Assembly: GCA_013398615.1 (NCBI GenBank)
Contig: VZSR01003807.1
Coordinates: 16,384,237 to 16,448,236 of the forward strand
Origin: Brachypodius melanocephalos
Taxonomy: Eukaryota; Chordata; Aves; Passeriformes; Pycnonotidae
Length of the DNA stretch: 64,000 bases
Reading direction: 5' to 3'
A program made the position numbers and the translations under genes. Shown one piece after another: positions 48,957 through 61,250 of this stretch. The notes beneath the pieces are model-generated. The model was not told the origin of the DNA. It ran no database searches and saw nothing but the letters and a program-made list of their open reading frames with translations. The stretch's first letter is position 1, and every line of letters starts with the position of its first letter.

Positions 48957-50412
48957 GTAAGTGTAGTTATTTGAGCTTTAAAGTATCAATCAAACTGTAC
49001 AAGTAGTAAATACTTGAATGAAACTGTTGGTTTCTTGCCCTGTGAATCTTTTTGTAAAAAGTGTTGGCTTGTGGAGGAATGTCTATTCTGAGCTTTAAAC
49101 TAACTACAGTTCTTGTCTAATGTTAAAAGTACAAATTAGGATGACAGGCAAATGTACTTGCCTCTCTAGGGAAAGAAGATAGAGTAATAATGCTGTTTTG
49201 TGAAAGCATTGTACTAACTTGTTAAATCACAGACAGGGTTGCTAGTAAATATTAAAGCATCAGGTTTCATGAGAATGGAGTTGCTTTTGTGCCTGGCAAG
49301 TTGTTCCCTGTCCCTCACTAAAGACTGGCAGCAAGACTAAACTTGACCCTAGTTAGACAATGGAGGAGAGGCCAGTGGGGGAGTCTCAGTTTGTATTTGA
49401 CTCCAGGATGTACAACAAAATCACAAGTTCCAGTTCTGGTACTTGATTGTCTCTTGGAAGATTGAGTGTGTAGACACCTTCTCTGCCTTTGCAGGCTTTG
49501 TTTTGCAGCTTGTAGATAATTCCTTCTAAAATATCTGGACTTCCTGTAAAGGATCCATCGCAGTGGTCCTAGATATTATTGAAACTGCCAATGATCTGAC
49601 ATGGCATGAGGAGTGTTCATGAACTACTGCTCTGTAGCATATGATACTGTGCAGGACACTGGTGACTGAATTGTGGTTTTGAAGGGAGGAAAACTGATGT
49701 CTTTAGCTTGATATCAACTTGGATGATTGAGAAGAGCGTAATGTTCAAGTGATACAATCTGATGATTTTTTTAAAAACCTTCAGAATATTGAGCAAAGGG
49801 TCATTTTAAAACTAAAGACTTGATCAACAGCAAAGTCACTGACATACATCAGCTAATGAGACTCGTGAAACTAGAATTTTCCTATACCTTCTTTTATGTG
49901 CATCTGGGTAGGTTTATAAGCTGGAGTAACTATTTCCTATGACCAATTACTTTCTTAACTCAGCAAACTTCAGAGCTGTTAAAAGAAGATACAAGACTGA
50001 CATCTAGGACACTTTTTGCTTTGATCTTGTGACCTTGCTGTTCTTTCCAGATAATTAAGCAAGTTCTGGACTCAGTGTCTCTGATTCTGTACTTAATCTT
50101 CCGCACAGCTGAAGGAGGAACTTGAGACCACTCTGAGGCAGTTTTTGAACTACAGTGTGACTTCTGCATCTTGCTTTAGTGGCAGTTATAGAAGAAATGT
50201 GCCATTTATATATAGTCACATAGTTCTTGATGTTGGTGACCTCCTGAAATGAGTTGCTTGGCTGAACTAAGATGGTTATTCAGTGTCACTGCCCTCAAGT
50301 AGCTACTCATTTTTGTGGCCTGATTTGTCCAGTAAGCTTTAATTGTCCCCAGTGTATTTGGCAAGGCTAATAGATCTTAAGTTGTATTTTAAATTCTTAA
50401 TTCTCTTTAAAG
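48957..50412 (+). other. IGF2R: IGF2R intron 26, nothing recognised
   Basis: A 1.5-kb intron with no recognisable repeat or RNA gene. Confidence 0.7.
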
Positions 50413-50622
50413 GAAATGATTGCCAGGTGAAAGATCCAAGGTATGGTCACGTTTTTAACCTGAAGCCACTTTCTGATAAAGACATCAAAGTGAGTACAGA
50501 TGAGTATGACTACCACTTCAGAGTTTGTGGAGAAATAACAGAACCCTGCGGTGCAGGGGGTCACAAGGGGGTTGCATCGTGTCAAGTAAAGAAGAGGGAC
50601 CCTAATTTCAAAAAAGTAGCAG
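50413..50622 (+). CDS. IGF2R: IGF2R exon 27: domain 9 (M6P site, Gln)
   Basis: Codes residues 1207-1276, symmetric 1-1. NDCQVKDPRYGHVFNL opens domain 9. HFRVCGE and ASCQV follow, with Gln1264 the signature glutamine. Domain 9 is a high-affinity M6P site in mammals. Confidence 0.95.
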
Positions 50623-50979
50623 GTACTGCACTTAGCTAAACAAACCTAGGGAAGGGGAAGATTAACCAGGGTGTGATAGAAGAAGGGTTCTTGCTAATCT
50701 AGTACATCTAATGAGATAGAATACCTCACTGCTTTTGCTCAGATAAAATGTCATACGTGTAATTACCATGACACTCACTAATGAATGAGCTGAGCCTTAC
50801 TGTGCTGGAGTAGCAGTCCCTCAATAACTGAATTGCAGGTTTTAGAGGAGGGTTGAGGTCTGTCTGTCTATTCTGTAATTGTGCATCTTATTGCTATTTA
50901 TGTGACCCTGTTGTCAGAGGCATTACTGCAGTTGTGTGTTTACTGTAGTTGTTGACTTTTCTCAACTCTTTGCTTCTAG

Positions 50980-51110
50980 GCTTACCTACAGACAAACTGA
51001 CTTTCAAAAATGGTTTAATAATGATTAATTACACGAGTGGAGAAAAATGTCATAAAATATATGAACGATCAACTGCTATATTATTCTATTGTGACAAGAC
51101 TGCATCTGAG
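50980..51110 (+). CDS. IGF2R: IGF2R exon 28: domain 9 (Arg)
   Basis: Codes residues 1277-1320. It has LTFKNGLIMINYTSGEKC (NYT sequon), then YERSTAILFYC with Arg1306 eight residues before Cys1314. Donor GAG|GTTAGT, phase 0. Confidence 0.95.
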
Positions 51111-51767
51111 GTTAGTTTCAAAACGTGCTTCCTGTACATACTGTCTTCCAGAGTTGCCCTCTTTCAAAGTATGGAAGGTTAGGGTGAAGAACATGAACAT
51201 GCCTAATCATTTACAGATTAGACAGGCAATTCAAAGGTCCTGTGAGGTGACAAAAAAATGAAGAATGTTTTGAAGGATGATACCTTTATCATTGCCAGGA
51301 AGATCAGTGCATGTTGTTCCTTTAAGGGAAGTCTATCATTACCAAAGCTCTTGGAGAAGTTGGGAAGGGATGTTCTTTCAAAAATAACAGCTGTTTCTTT
51401 GTAAGAAATAAAAGGTAGAAGGTTGAATGTGCAGGAAAGTAGATATTACATGGCCAGGCTAAAATAAGCTGGTTACCTGCTTTAGTATTTGTATTTGTGG
51501 TTCCCTTACTGTTCCTAAACAATGGTGTCTAGAATTACTTTTGCTCTTCTTATTCATGGGGGAGGCAGCAATTCCTAATGGCTGCCCTTTTATCAGAAGT
51601 GTGCATGTGGGTAAACTCAGGTTTGGGGGAAGCCATGCTTCTTAGCATAGTGTGGCTCTAAGATAATATGTGTGTTTCTGGATCTTCCTGAAGCACAACT
51701 GAGACATTTCATGGTTTCAATGTGTCTAAATGAGAAAGCAAATTAATTTTGTATTATGTTCTTCCAG

Positions 51768-51865
51768 CCTGTATTTTTGAAGGAAACTCCAGACTGCACC
51801 TACATGTTTGAATGGCATACTCCGTATGCTTGCCCACCTGTTAAATCTACTGAGTGTTCCTACAA
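51768..51865 (+). CDS. IGF2R: IGF2R exon 29: end of domain 9 (Glu, Tyr), start of domain 10
   Basis: Codes residues 1321-1352. PVFLKETPDCTYMFEW supplies Glu1326 and Tyr1332, and WHTPYACPP closes the domain. STECSYK opens domain 10. The donor falls after AA of a lysine codon (phase 2). Confidence 0.95.
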
Positions 51866-52672
51866 GTAAGTTGTTCCCACAAAATCAAAGTGGAGCTGTA
51901 TGGTGAGAGAGACAAAAACAGCCTTCTTGCAATTCAGTGCAACACTGCCCCTTTAGCTATTGTTTTGACCAGTCAATGTAGCATTCAATGCCAATGCATA
52001 GTATTTTAAATAACTTTTGCAATTTGTGCTTCTGAAAACTAATTTAATTGGAAAAAACCCACAACTTTGAGATTCTTTTGGGGAATAATAAAAGAGAACT
52101 GTTTGGTATGTATTTATTGGTGGTTGAATGCTGAGTATGTTAGGTTGTTGCAAGTGTCTAGTTGTTATATGACAATAGCTAATTTAAATAAGACTACAGT
52201 TGTTTGTTTGGAACTTCCACTGAGCAATGCTTCAGGAAAAATGTCATTTATATCTGTCACAACCAAGTATTAGCTCATTAAGATTAGATGTGGGGTCAAA
52301 TGTGGCTAATACTTGGTCCAGAATTTGAACATCTGGCCTCATTATAGGTCTCTACCCTAAGGTAAAACAGTGCCCTGTAACTGTGTGTATCCTTGCCATG
52401 CACTGAAAGCCAACATGCTTGAATTAAAAGTTGGAGTTGCTCTTGCATTGGCTGAGAGCTGTGTGCATGTGAACAGTTTCTGTGGGAATAGCTGGTGCAG
52501 TGATACATCCCTCTACTGAATTTGAAGTTTCTGGGGACCACCGCATCTGATGCAGACTTCTTTTCCAGCATAATACTTTGCTTAGAGTTATCAGGTTAAA
52601 ATTACTGTAATAACTTAAGAATTGCGGCTTTAAAATGCTTAATTATTTTCGTGCCTTTAATCTTTTGTACAG

Positions 52673-52809
52673 GGATGACGAGGGAAAGTTCTATGACTTT
52701 TCATCCCTGACGCGACACAGAGAGAACTGGGAGGCCATTGCTATATCTGCTACTACCCAGAAATACTATCTTAATGTCTGCAGGCCCTTAGTACCCTACA
52801 GTGCTACAC
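52673..52809 (+). CDS. IGF2R: IGF2R exon 30: domain 10
   Basis: Codes residues 1353-1398. It has KFYDFSSLTRH, ENWEAIA and YYLNVCRPL. Phase 2 in, phase 1 out; the next codon is split as C|GT. Confidence 0.94.
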
Positions 52810-53408
52810 GTAAGTGCAAAATACAAATCTATTCTTCCTCTAGCTAGGGAAGGTAAGTGGTAGGACAGTATGCTGGTGGCTGTTCTGAGTGAAACAAATC
52901 ACAAAGCAAAGTATGCAGAGACAGTGGTGTGATTTTAGCACCAGAAGGAAAGGTCAGCCTGATTTCCATCTGCTTAGTGGGTGAGGTTCACTAGCAGCTC
53001 TTCTCTTGATAACTTTGGCACTCTAGCTCTTCTGTCCTTATCCAAAGTTTGCTATAGCTCTTAGAGACTAAAATAATCAGTTCAGAATTTCCCTAGGGCA
53101 TTTTCTGACTGACTCTACGTTTTGTGCAGTGCAAGGCCAGACTGTAGCCTTTCACTCTGTAGTAGTCTACTTCCCTTGTGGTAGCTGCCACTACTTTTTG
53201 CATAACCTTAAGTGATATGAGACCATTGCTGCTAGTTGTGTTTTTTGGGGAAAATACACCCCAATGTGTATGGTTTGTACAGTGGCTTGGAGATAGATCA
53301 GCCATGACATACCTGAAAGTAGAGTAGTGGACTTTCACTCCAGGCAAGTACACCTTACTAACATTTGGAGTAATAATGTAATAATGCAGTTTTTGTTTAT
53401 CTGTATAG

Positions 53409-53599
53409 GTTCTTGCCCTTCTGATGCTGCTGCCTCCCTCATTGAGGGTACAAAATGTACCAGTCTTGGGGAAGTGGCTGATGGTCCTCGTTGGGAAAAT
53501 GTCACTTTTGTCCTGAAATACATTAATGGAGATCAGTGTCCAGATAAAAATCGGAAGAAAACAACAATACTGCGCCTCAAGTGTGATGAAAACAGAATT
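53409..53599 (+). CDS. IGF2R: IGF2R exon 31: domain 10
   Basis: Codes residues 1399-1462. It has SCPSDAAASL, SLGEVADGPRWE, an NVT sequon, VLKYINGDQC and the LRLKC strand. Phase 0 donor AATT|GTAAGT. Confidence 0.95.
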
Positions 53600-54129
53600 G
53601 TAAGTGGGTTCCTTCTGCTGGAATTTTATGTATTCATGAAAGCAGGAGGACTTAAAAATATTTGCATTTTAGATGCTGAGCAGTTTTTAAGAGATCATTT
53701 TGTATGCTCTGTTAGCACAAATTTTCTCAGTTGTAATAGCTTCAGATCATCTGCTTATATCTTGAAGATGCAGATTGACAAGTGTTTCAAGTAGTAAACA
53801 ATGCTGTTAGCTGTGTAGCTGTTAACTCTTGCACATCTGTATGCCTTGCTGTTAAGTAGTCCTCCAGTTGGTGAGATTTGAATTGCCTTTTGGATTTTCT
53901 ATTGCCCTAGGCTGCCTTTAGTTTTCCTCTCATTACTTTTATTTCTCCTGATAATGGTTCTGTATTGTTGTGTATTTGAAATAATCACAGTTTCCTTGCA
54001 TTAATTCACTGGACCATGATGATCTGTCAAGTTTTAGGACTGGTGTTTGAACTGAGCTCAGCTACAGGATGCAGGGATAAACCTCACATGGAATCTTAAC
54101 ACTCACTCTCTCCCCTTTTTTGTGTTTAG

Positions 54130-54256
54130 GAATCGAAGCCAGAACTTATAACTGCCATTGAAGATTGTGAATATACCTTCTTATGGTTCACTGCTGCTGC
54201 ATGTCCTCTTAAAAGCAATGTGCAAAATGACTGTCGGGTAACCAATCCTGCAACAG
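54130..54256 (+). CDS. IGF2R: IGF2R exon 32: end of domain 10, start of domain 11
   Basis: Codes residues 1463-1504. EDCEYTFLWFTAAACP closes domain 10. NDCRVTNPAT opens domain 11, the IGF-II domain of therian mammals. Confidence 0.95.
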
Positions 54257-54625
54257 GTAAGGAGGAGGCCTCAGGATTTTGTATGTGGCAGAGGCTGCTG
54301 GAAGGAGCACTACTGTGTTTGTGTTCCTGAGGGACTTTGTTAGAAAAGGGCAGTGTGGCACATCCTCTGGATAGTGACTAGCAAGCTTACTGATGGTAGC
54401 AATCTCTTGTACTGCAGTATCTTGGAACATAAATAGCTGATAGTTCAAAACTAGTTTTTTCTCTGTTAATGTGAATAAGTGACTCTTTGCCTTTCTAAGC
54501 TAGCAGGCAAATAGGGTCTGGTTAACCTTCCTGCTAAATTAAGTTACTGAAAGCTTATGATACAAAGAAATGTCTGAATTTTGAATCTGAAAAAGAGATT
54601 AAATTGTTCCCTGATCTCCCTATAG

Positions 54626-54748
54626 GCCACCTCTTTGATTTGACACCATTAAAGCGAGAGTCTGGCTATACCATCAGTGATTCACACAACAGAATAATTG
54701 AGTTGAATGTTTGTGCTGAAGCTAAAAGTTCATGTGCTAATGGAGCTG
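54626..54748 (+). CDS. IGF2R: IGF2R exon 33: domain 11 (AB loop)
   Basis: Codes residues 1505-1545, symmetric 1-1. It has HLFDLTPL, SGYTISDSHNR and LNVCAE. By alignment with the human sequence as I know it, the IGF-II contacts Tyr1542 and Gly1546 are replaced here by Asp1523 and Arg1527; Ser1543 is kept as Ser1524. Confidence 0.94.
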
Positions 54749-55740
54749 GTAAGCAACTTATCCTCTCTGGTGCTGTAATCATTGACTACAGGGTAACCAA
54801 AAGAAATGCTTATGCTCAAGTTTACTGTAAAATGTGATATTCTAGTGCAAATGCAGAAGGAATGAAGGGAACAGCTGATGGCTGTACTGACTAGAAAAAG
54901 AACCTGAAAGTGTTTTAGGAAATGAGGCCATATATTTTTTACCCAACACCCTTCATATGGGCTCACTTCAAGTCCCAGTCTCTTTAGTTCCTCGTGAACT
55001 AAATGGGTATTTCTTCAAACATGAGGGTAGGAATGTAGGTGCTTCCACTGCATGTCTTTAATGCTGTGAAAATGGAGACATAACAATCTTCCAGCTAGAG
55101 TGGACTTTGTAGTGGTGCACTGCTGTAATGCATCTGCACTTCAAACCTTTGCCAATCCTCTTTCTAGCTTTCTCTTCAGTTCTGGGTACTGCTGAAACAT
55201 CAGTAGAAGTTAACTTTCTGCTTAATTAATTGGTTTTAAAGCTGCTAAATTGCAGGTTGAATTACTAGCTCTTCTGTCAAATTGAATATGAAATAATACT
55301 TTAGCATCTTGAATGCTAAAATAGGAGTATTACTTGTCATGAAAAATATTTTTGTGGAGTTAGAAGAAAATGCTGGATTGATTTGATTTTTAAGAGGCAT
55401 CTTAAAATTATATATAACCTGACATTTTGTGTTAATTGCTTGGTTTTCAGAGAAGCGATAACCAAACACTGCTCTGTGGCTGCTTAAGCATGTATATGTG
55501 CAGTACATGCAGCTGGTTGATGAAGTAATAAGGCAGTATTTGGTCTTTGTATCAGTGCGGTTCAGCTCAGTTTAATGGCAACTCCAGATGGTGTGGCAAA
55601 GCCATTCTTTCTTAGGAAAATTAAAGTGATGCTAAAATCTTAAGTTTCCTGTGCTGTTTATGTTGCATGGTGCAGTTTTTCAGGGCAGTTGCATCAGACT
55701 TGATCTGTTTTTTTAATTTTTCTTTTTTTTTTCACTTTAG
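54749..55740 (+). other. IGF2R: IGF2R intron 33, nothing recognised
   Basis: A 1-kb AT-rich intron ending in a strong polypyrimidine tract before exon 34. No element was recognised. Confidence 0.7.
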
Positions 55741-56003
55741 CTGTCTGCATCACAGGTGGCCAAAAACCAGTTAATGCTGGAAAACAGAGTAAAACTTTAA
55801 GTTATGAAGATCAGGTGTTAAAGCTTGTCTATGAAGATGGAGATCCTTGCCCTGCAGACCCTGCACTGAAGCATAAAAGCTATTTTAGCTTTGTATGCAA
55901 GTCTGATGCTGGAGATGAGAGCCGGCCTGTTTTTGTGTCTTTTGATGAGCAGACATGCACTAGTTACTTCTCTTGGCATACTTCCTTGGCCTGTGAAGAA
56001 GAG
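55741..56003 (+). CDS. IGF2R: IGF2R exon 34: domain 11 (CD, EF and FG loops)
   Basis: Codes residues 1546-1633, the largest exon found here. The CD loop reads CITGGQKPVNAGK, two residues longer than the therian FGQTRI loop and without it. The EF loop keeps both prolines (DPCPADP). The FG segment has Glu1615 and Ser1620 at the positions of human Lys1631 and Leu1636. FSWHTSLAC closes the domain. High-affinity IGF-II binding is therefore not expected, as known for chicken. Confidence 0.95.
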
Positions 56004-57658
56004 GTAAGAATTACTTTTGCAGAAAACCCTTGTGGGACTTAAGATTTCTGAGAGGGGTTAGATAGAATAGCAGTATATTTTAAATTCCTTGAGGGAAAGG
56101 TTTCTTCCTGTGGAACAGAACCCAAATTCATATAGGAGTTCTTGAATGCTTTCTATACTGACATTTTCAACAGGGGTGAGCAATACTTGACAAACTCCTT
56201 CTTCACATGTTGAGCCAAGTTAAAACTTCTAACACTTGAGAATAACCCCTTTGTGGAACCTGCTTAGCTGCTTTTCTGTACAGTTTGGAAGCCATAGGGT
56301 GTCATGTTGGGAAGTGATGGTGAAGATGCTCCAGTGCAGCAGCCAGCAGAGCTGAGGCTGACTTGAGGATGGACAGCATCTCTGTGCATGAGGATAACCT
56401 TTGTTTCTGGGCAGGTGACTAGAAACGTGCCAGGCAAGTGCATGATCAGTTTGCTCAGTGCAAAACCCAATAAACCTTGATAGCGTGTATTTAGAATCTG
56501 CTTCTGATGTACAACACGTGCTGTAACAACATAATCTGGTTGGTTTAGTTGAACTGGTGCTCCAATCAATGCTTTGAGGTAGTCCTTAGGTAATTTTAGC
56601 TACTTAAAAATGACCAGTAGAGGGTGGGTGCATGGAGTAAAGGGCAGCACTAGGAATAGAAGGCTAAATGAACTATTGGATGAATTTAGATATTTTCTTA
56701 ATACTTGAATATTTTCTTTTGTGAATCTGCCTAATCGGTTTTTTTGCTGCTTTGTTTACCTCTAGTGTAACCATCATTCTCTGCAACAAGTTGTTTTTCC
56801 TCCTCATCACTGTTTATACTATACTACTATAGCTTTTGCTTCTGTTTAGGAAAACATCTTCCAGTTTTTTCTTTCCCCGACAGGAACTATCACATCCTCT
56901 CCTTCAGCTACACACAGTTCTGGTATCCCCTTCAGTAATATGTACCATGCTGCAATACAAATCAACAATACTCAACCCCACTGTGTTTTCTAGCCTATTA
57001 ATTTCATGTGATGATCCTTAGTGCACTTCTGATCCCTTTTTTCACAGTGACCCAAGCTATTTCAGTGTGATGATATCTAGGTAGCCACAATGATTATTTG
57101 TCCTGAAATTTAATGGTAATTTTGTTAGTTGCTCCCTTTCCAATATCTAAACAAGAACAGATTTCTCAAAATCCTCATAGATCCTCAGTAGGTTTATTTA
57201 TGTTTAGAGTATGTGAAATTGGTTCTGAGGAAAGGTAGTACTCAAGCCATCAATTTGCCCAATACACTAACTTTACGGTGTTATAATGTTGTTATAACCA
57301 AGCTTGTTTGCTGGAGGTGGTGGAGATGAGGAGGGAAAGTCATGGGACCTGAGCTTACAAAGTCATAGTGACTATGTATGCTGGAATATGTGTGCCAGAG
57401 CTTTGTCTTAGTATTGTTCTGATAGGCACTCCATTCCATAAGAATGTTTAAATGATCAAGGGTTTTCCTATGCTGCTTGTAGGTGTTTAGTATCTATAGA
57501 CAAGCAAAAATTATAACAAATGCTGCTTTTGAAACTTTTCAAATGCTTACATTTGAAACTTTTAAATGTAGCCACGTTTCTGGCCACAAGAAGGATGTTT
57601 GTCAATTAATCAAAGCAAGTAATAAAAGAATAGGAGCAATAAATGTGTCTTCTTGTAG
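56004..57658 (+). other. IGF2R: IGF2R intron 34, nothing recognised
   Basis: A 1.65-kb intron. No transposable element, RNA gene or cryptic exon is supported. Confidence 0.7.
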
Positions 57659-57871
57659 GTGAAGTGCTCAGTAATGAATGACAGTTCAATTATTGACCTG
57701 TCTCCTCTGATCCATCGCACTGGCTATTATGAGGCATTTGTGGATGAAGATATTACAGATGTTTCTCCAGACTTCTACATCAACATTTGTGAGCCTCTCA
57801 ATCCTATTAAAGATGTCAATTGCCCACCTGGAGCAGCTGTTTGCATGGTTCCTGTTAATGAATCGCCAATA
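57659..57871 (+). CDS. IGF2R: IGF2R exon 35: domain 12
   Basis: Codes residues 1634-1704, symmetric 0-0. It has VKCSVMNDSSIIDLSPLIHR, FYINICEPLNP and CPPGAAVCMV. NDS and NES sequons are present. Confidence 0.95.
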
Positions 57872-58802
57872 GTAAGTATTATGTCAAAAATCACTGAAAT
57901 GTGCATTTCCTTAATAGTTTAATTAGTATCCCTGCCTAAAGACCTGATTTGAATCAGAGGCTTGACAGTGGATTAAGGAAATGGAATTCAGAATTAAAAT
58001 CTCCTCTGCAAGGTTCGCTTTTATTGTTTTCCCTACGAAGAAGTATTTTCCTATAATGAACCCCAGTGATCTTTTTGGATGTCAGGAGATTCAGTACACT
58101 GATAGATATAAAAATTGCTACAGAGAATATTTTTCATGTAGTGAAAAAATCTTGTCTGCCAAAGTGCTGTGTGCCAAATATAGGCACTGGGAAGCAGAAT
58201 ATCTTAGCCATTCTGTGGTTTAATTGATCTTGTGATGGCCTGTTGCAATTGGAAGCAGTCTAGATGCTAGTACGCTTTAAAATGCACTTAGGCCTTTCAT
58301 GTAAGGACTTGACAGCTGCGTAAATAGCAAGCCTGTTACAGAGATTGACTAACATATCTCTGTCACTACCTTGAGAGATCTTGGCTTTTGCTTTTGAAGA
58401 CTTGTTTGTGACCTCTGGAAGACAGAAATGAAAAGCTGTGAATGTTTTCCATGAATTTCCATATTCATCTAGGGACTTTACTCCATTGTTAATACTATTT
58501 TTAAGTGATGTGTTGGTAATTTGGCACATTGATGTAGAGAAGAATCTAACTCTTAAGAGGCAGAAACTCCCTGGCTTTTGTCAGGCTTACTCAAAAACTG
58601 ATTCGAGTTGCCCAACTCATGTTTTGTTAGGATTGAAATGTAATGGCTGTTCTTTAAGTATAGAATGCATTTTTTCGGAAGTGCAGTAGTTGTGCTCGCA
58701 CGTAAACCAAACAGATGAATCTGAATTGATCTGAATCTTTGGGCTGATCTGGAATCTAGGTATATCCTGTAATTCTATTAATATACATTTTTGCTTGTGT
58801 AG

Positions 58803-58952
58803 GATATTGGTCGTGTTACTGAACCTCCCCAGTTCAATAAGGCAGCAAATGAAGTTTCCATCACTTACAACAGCACTACTCCTTGTCAGATAAACAATGG
58901 ATTGAACTATACTTCTCTTATTGTATTTCACTGCAGCCAAGGGACTAGTCTG
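58803..58952 (+). CDS. IGF2R: IGF2R exon 36: domain 12
   Basis: Codes residues 1705-1754, symmetric 0-0. It has DIGRVTEPPQ, VSITYNSTTPC and YTSLIVFHCS, with NST and NYT sequons. Confidence 0.95.
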
Positions 58953-59984
58953 GTAAGACATCTATTAAACTTAGATTGCTACTGGAGTGTAATGGAAAGT
59001 GGGTAGTAACCAGTGTTAGCTTTGTTTAAAACTAAGTCAAAAATTTGTTTCTATAATGTATGGATGGACTAATTTCAAGAAGTATCATATTCGTATTCTC
59101 GACTGGCCAAAATTTTATTGAGTGCATGAACTTTAAGCTTGAGAGTAGCAGGTTTTGATGATTTCAAGGATCAGATTCCACAGAATTAATAATAAAATTG
59201 ATAACTTATGGCTGACATTAAACTTAATGCTGTATTACGCCTTGTTTAGATCCTAAAGTTTATACTTGTACCTCAAGCTAACACCAGTGTAACTGTAGAA
59301 CCAGTGTAACTGTACAGGTATTACTGTGAAGTGTTCCCTCTATGCTGTAACCTTTTGCATAATCACACACAACTTTAAAAATTTGCATTTAGTTACTTAT
59401 GTTTTTATTTTGTGTCAACATCTGAACACTAAATTGAGTTTGCATGGTGATGTGAATCTAACATTTCTTGAATTTTTTTAATGCTTCAGCAAACTGTGAG
59501 AAGCACTTAGATATGTTTGTCAAACTAGAGCTTGCTGAAGCTCATGAAACCATTTTCCATCAATACAGGGGCATGAGCTGAAACTTGAGGCAGCCCTGAA
59601 TATTACATAGACCATACTAATACTTGAGTTTAAAACATGATGAAGTAAACAGTATTCTCTCTAAACCCTAATTCAGTGAAATTTCTTAATGCTCTCTGCC
59701 AGCAAGAAGCACAGCTCTCACACTTTTGCTGCTTGCAACTGAGCTGAACATCAAAATCTCAACACTGATTAAGAAGAAAGGTTGTGTACTTGACTGTTTT
59801 CTAGAGCTAGGTAAAATGCACTTCCCTTTAAAGTTTTTTTGGTGCTGGTTATAAATACAGTGTTTGTACCACAGTCAATGAAATCTAGCCATGGAGGGGC
59901 TCATGTTGGGGAAGGGAGAAAGTGCAGAGAAAACAACAAACTCTTCAGAAATTAAATGTGTCTTCCCGTGTTCTTTGGTAACAG
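58953..59984 (+). other. IGF2R: IGF2R intron 36, small tandem duplication only
   Basis: A 1-kb intron. ACCAGTGTAACTGTA appears twice in tandem at about 59283-59314. Nothing else was recognised. Confidence 0.7.
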
Positions 59985-60146
59985 GGTAAGCCAAAGATGA
60001 TAAGGAAAGTTGACTGCACGTTTGTGTTTGAGTGGGGAACTCCACTTGTGTGTCCTGATAAAGTGAAAACTTTAGGCTGCTCTGTGATTGATGAACAGCT
60101 ACACTATACATTTAACCTGACCAGCCTTTCTGGAAGATCATTCGAG
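59985..60146 (+). CDS. IGF2R: IGF2R exon 37: end of domain 12, start of domain 13
   Basis: Codes residues 1755-1808, symmetric 0-0. VDCTFVFEWGTPLVCP closes domain 12. GCSVIDEQ and YTFNLTSL (NLT sequon) open domain 13. Confidence 0.95.
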
Positions 60147-60635
60147 GTAATGCCTTCTTGTGGTGTGACGTTTATTTATAATTTTACTTACTTATAATTG
60201 CCTATTGCTATGAATATTTTAAAACTGCAGGGAGGATTTCTTTTAAGTATTCTGTGTGAGAAAAGGCTGAAATGTGCTGTGGTCAGTATTGATACTTGTT
60301 TGGCTTCTGACAGAGGGAATATTATTAATGGGTATAACATTTTAGTATTTTTGAAAGTGAAGTTAATGGACACAGTGATGGGTAAAGGAATGAGGAATCT
60401 TCACCTTTGACAGAATCTTGAATGAGAAAGCAGGTCTGCCGAACATATTTTATCTGCAGTCTTGTGTGCTTTATCTGCAGTTTTGTCATATTAAGGAAGC
60501 CCAGACTAGCAAAATTAATTATCTTTTTCTCCTGCATTATGGAAGTGCTGCCTGAGACTTGGTTTATGAAGCACTGGTGTGATTTTGTAAGAATTGACTC
60601 TAGACTTGCTGTGATGCTTCTGATTGTCTACACAG

Positions 60636-60837
60636 GTATTTTCTGGATCCAACAGTTACCACATTGGTGTGTGCAGTGTAGGCTTGCCCCAGGGAAAATG
60701 CAGAGATGGGGCAGTGTGTCTGACATCTAAGAGTGGCATGTCATCTTTTGGAAACATAAAGGAAATGAGAATGGACTACAGCCACCAGGATGAAACAGTC
60801 ATCTTGCAATATACTGGAGGTGATCGGTGCCCTCCAG
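60636..60837 (+). CDS. IGF2R: IGF2R exon 38: domain 13
   Basis: Codes residues 1809-1875. It has IGVCSVGL, KCRDGAVCL, SFGNIKEM, VILQYTGGDRCPP and then a phase-1 donor that leads into the fibronectin II exon. Confidence 0.95.
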
Positions 60838-61250
60838 GTGAGATCTGAGCAAACCCATTCTTTAAGTTCAAAACTTAAGGATATAATATAAGGATATTTT
60901 TTCCCTTAAAGTAGGAGGTTTTGTTGTGACAGGAGAAAGCAACATAGATTTTTTTACATATAGCAACTAAAACATGTAGTTTAGCTGAATCACAAGCATC
61001 ATACTAATCTGCAACATCAACATGTATCTGTCTGGAAGAGACAGTGCAACTTTTCTGTAGGGATGATTGTAGCTAGTTGCATGCTACATCTGGTTTACTA
61101 ATTGGGTTTAAATTCAATATTTCAGTATTTCTGTTGTCTGCCACTGACCTTTCTTTAGTATTGAAGTACAGGCTTTGAATAAGGTTCCAAATATGGATAT
61201 ACCTCCTATGCTACTGCATGCAGTTATGAGATTATACCTTTCCTCCTCAG

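Noticed and set aside
53327..53794. A single 155-codon open frame as an independent gene
   Set aside because: Its core is exon 31 of IGF2R; the ends are intron read-through beyond clear AG and GT sites.
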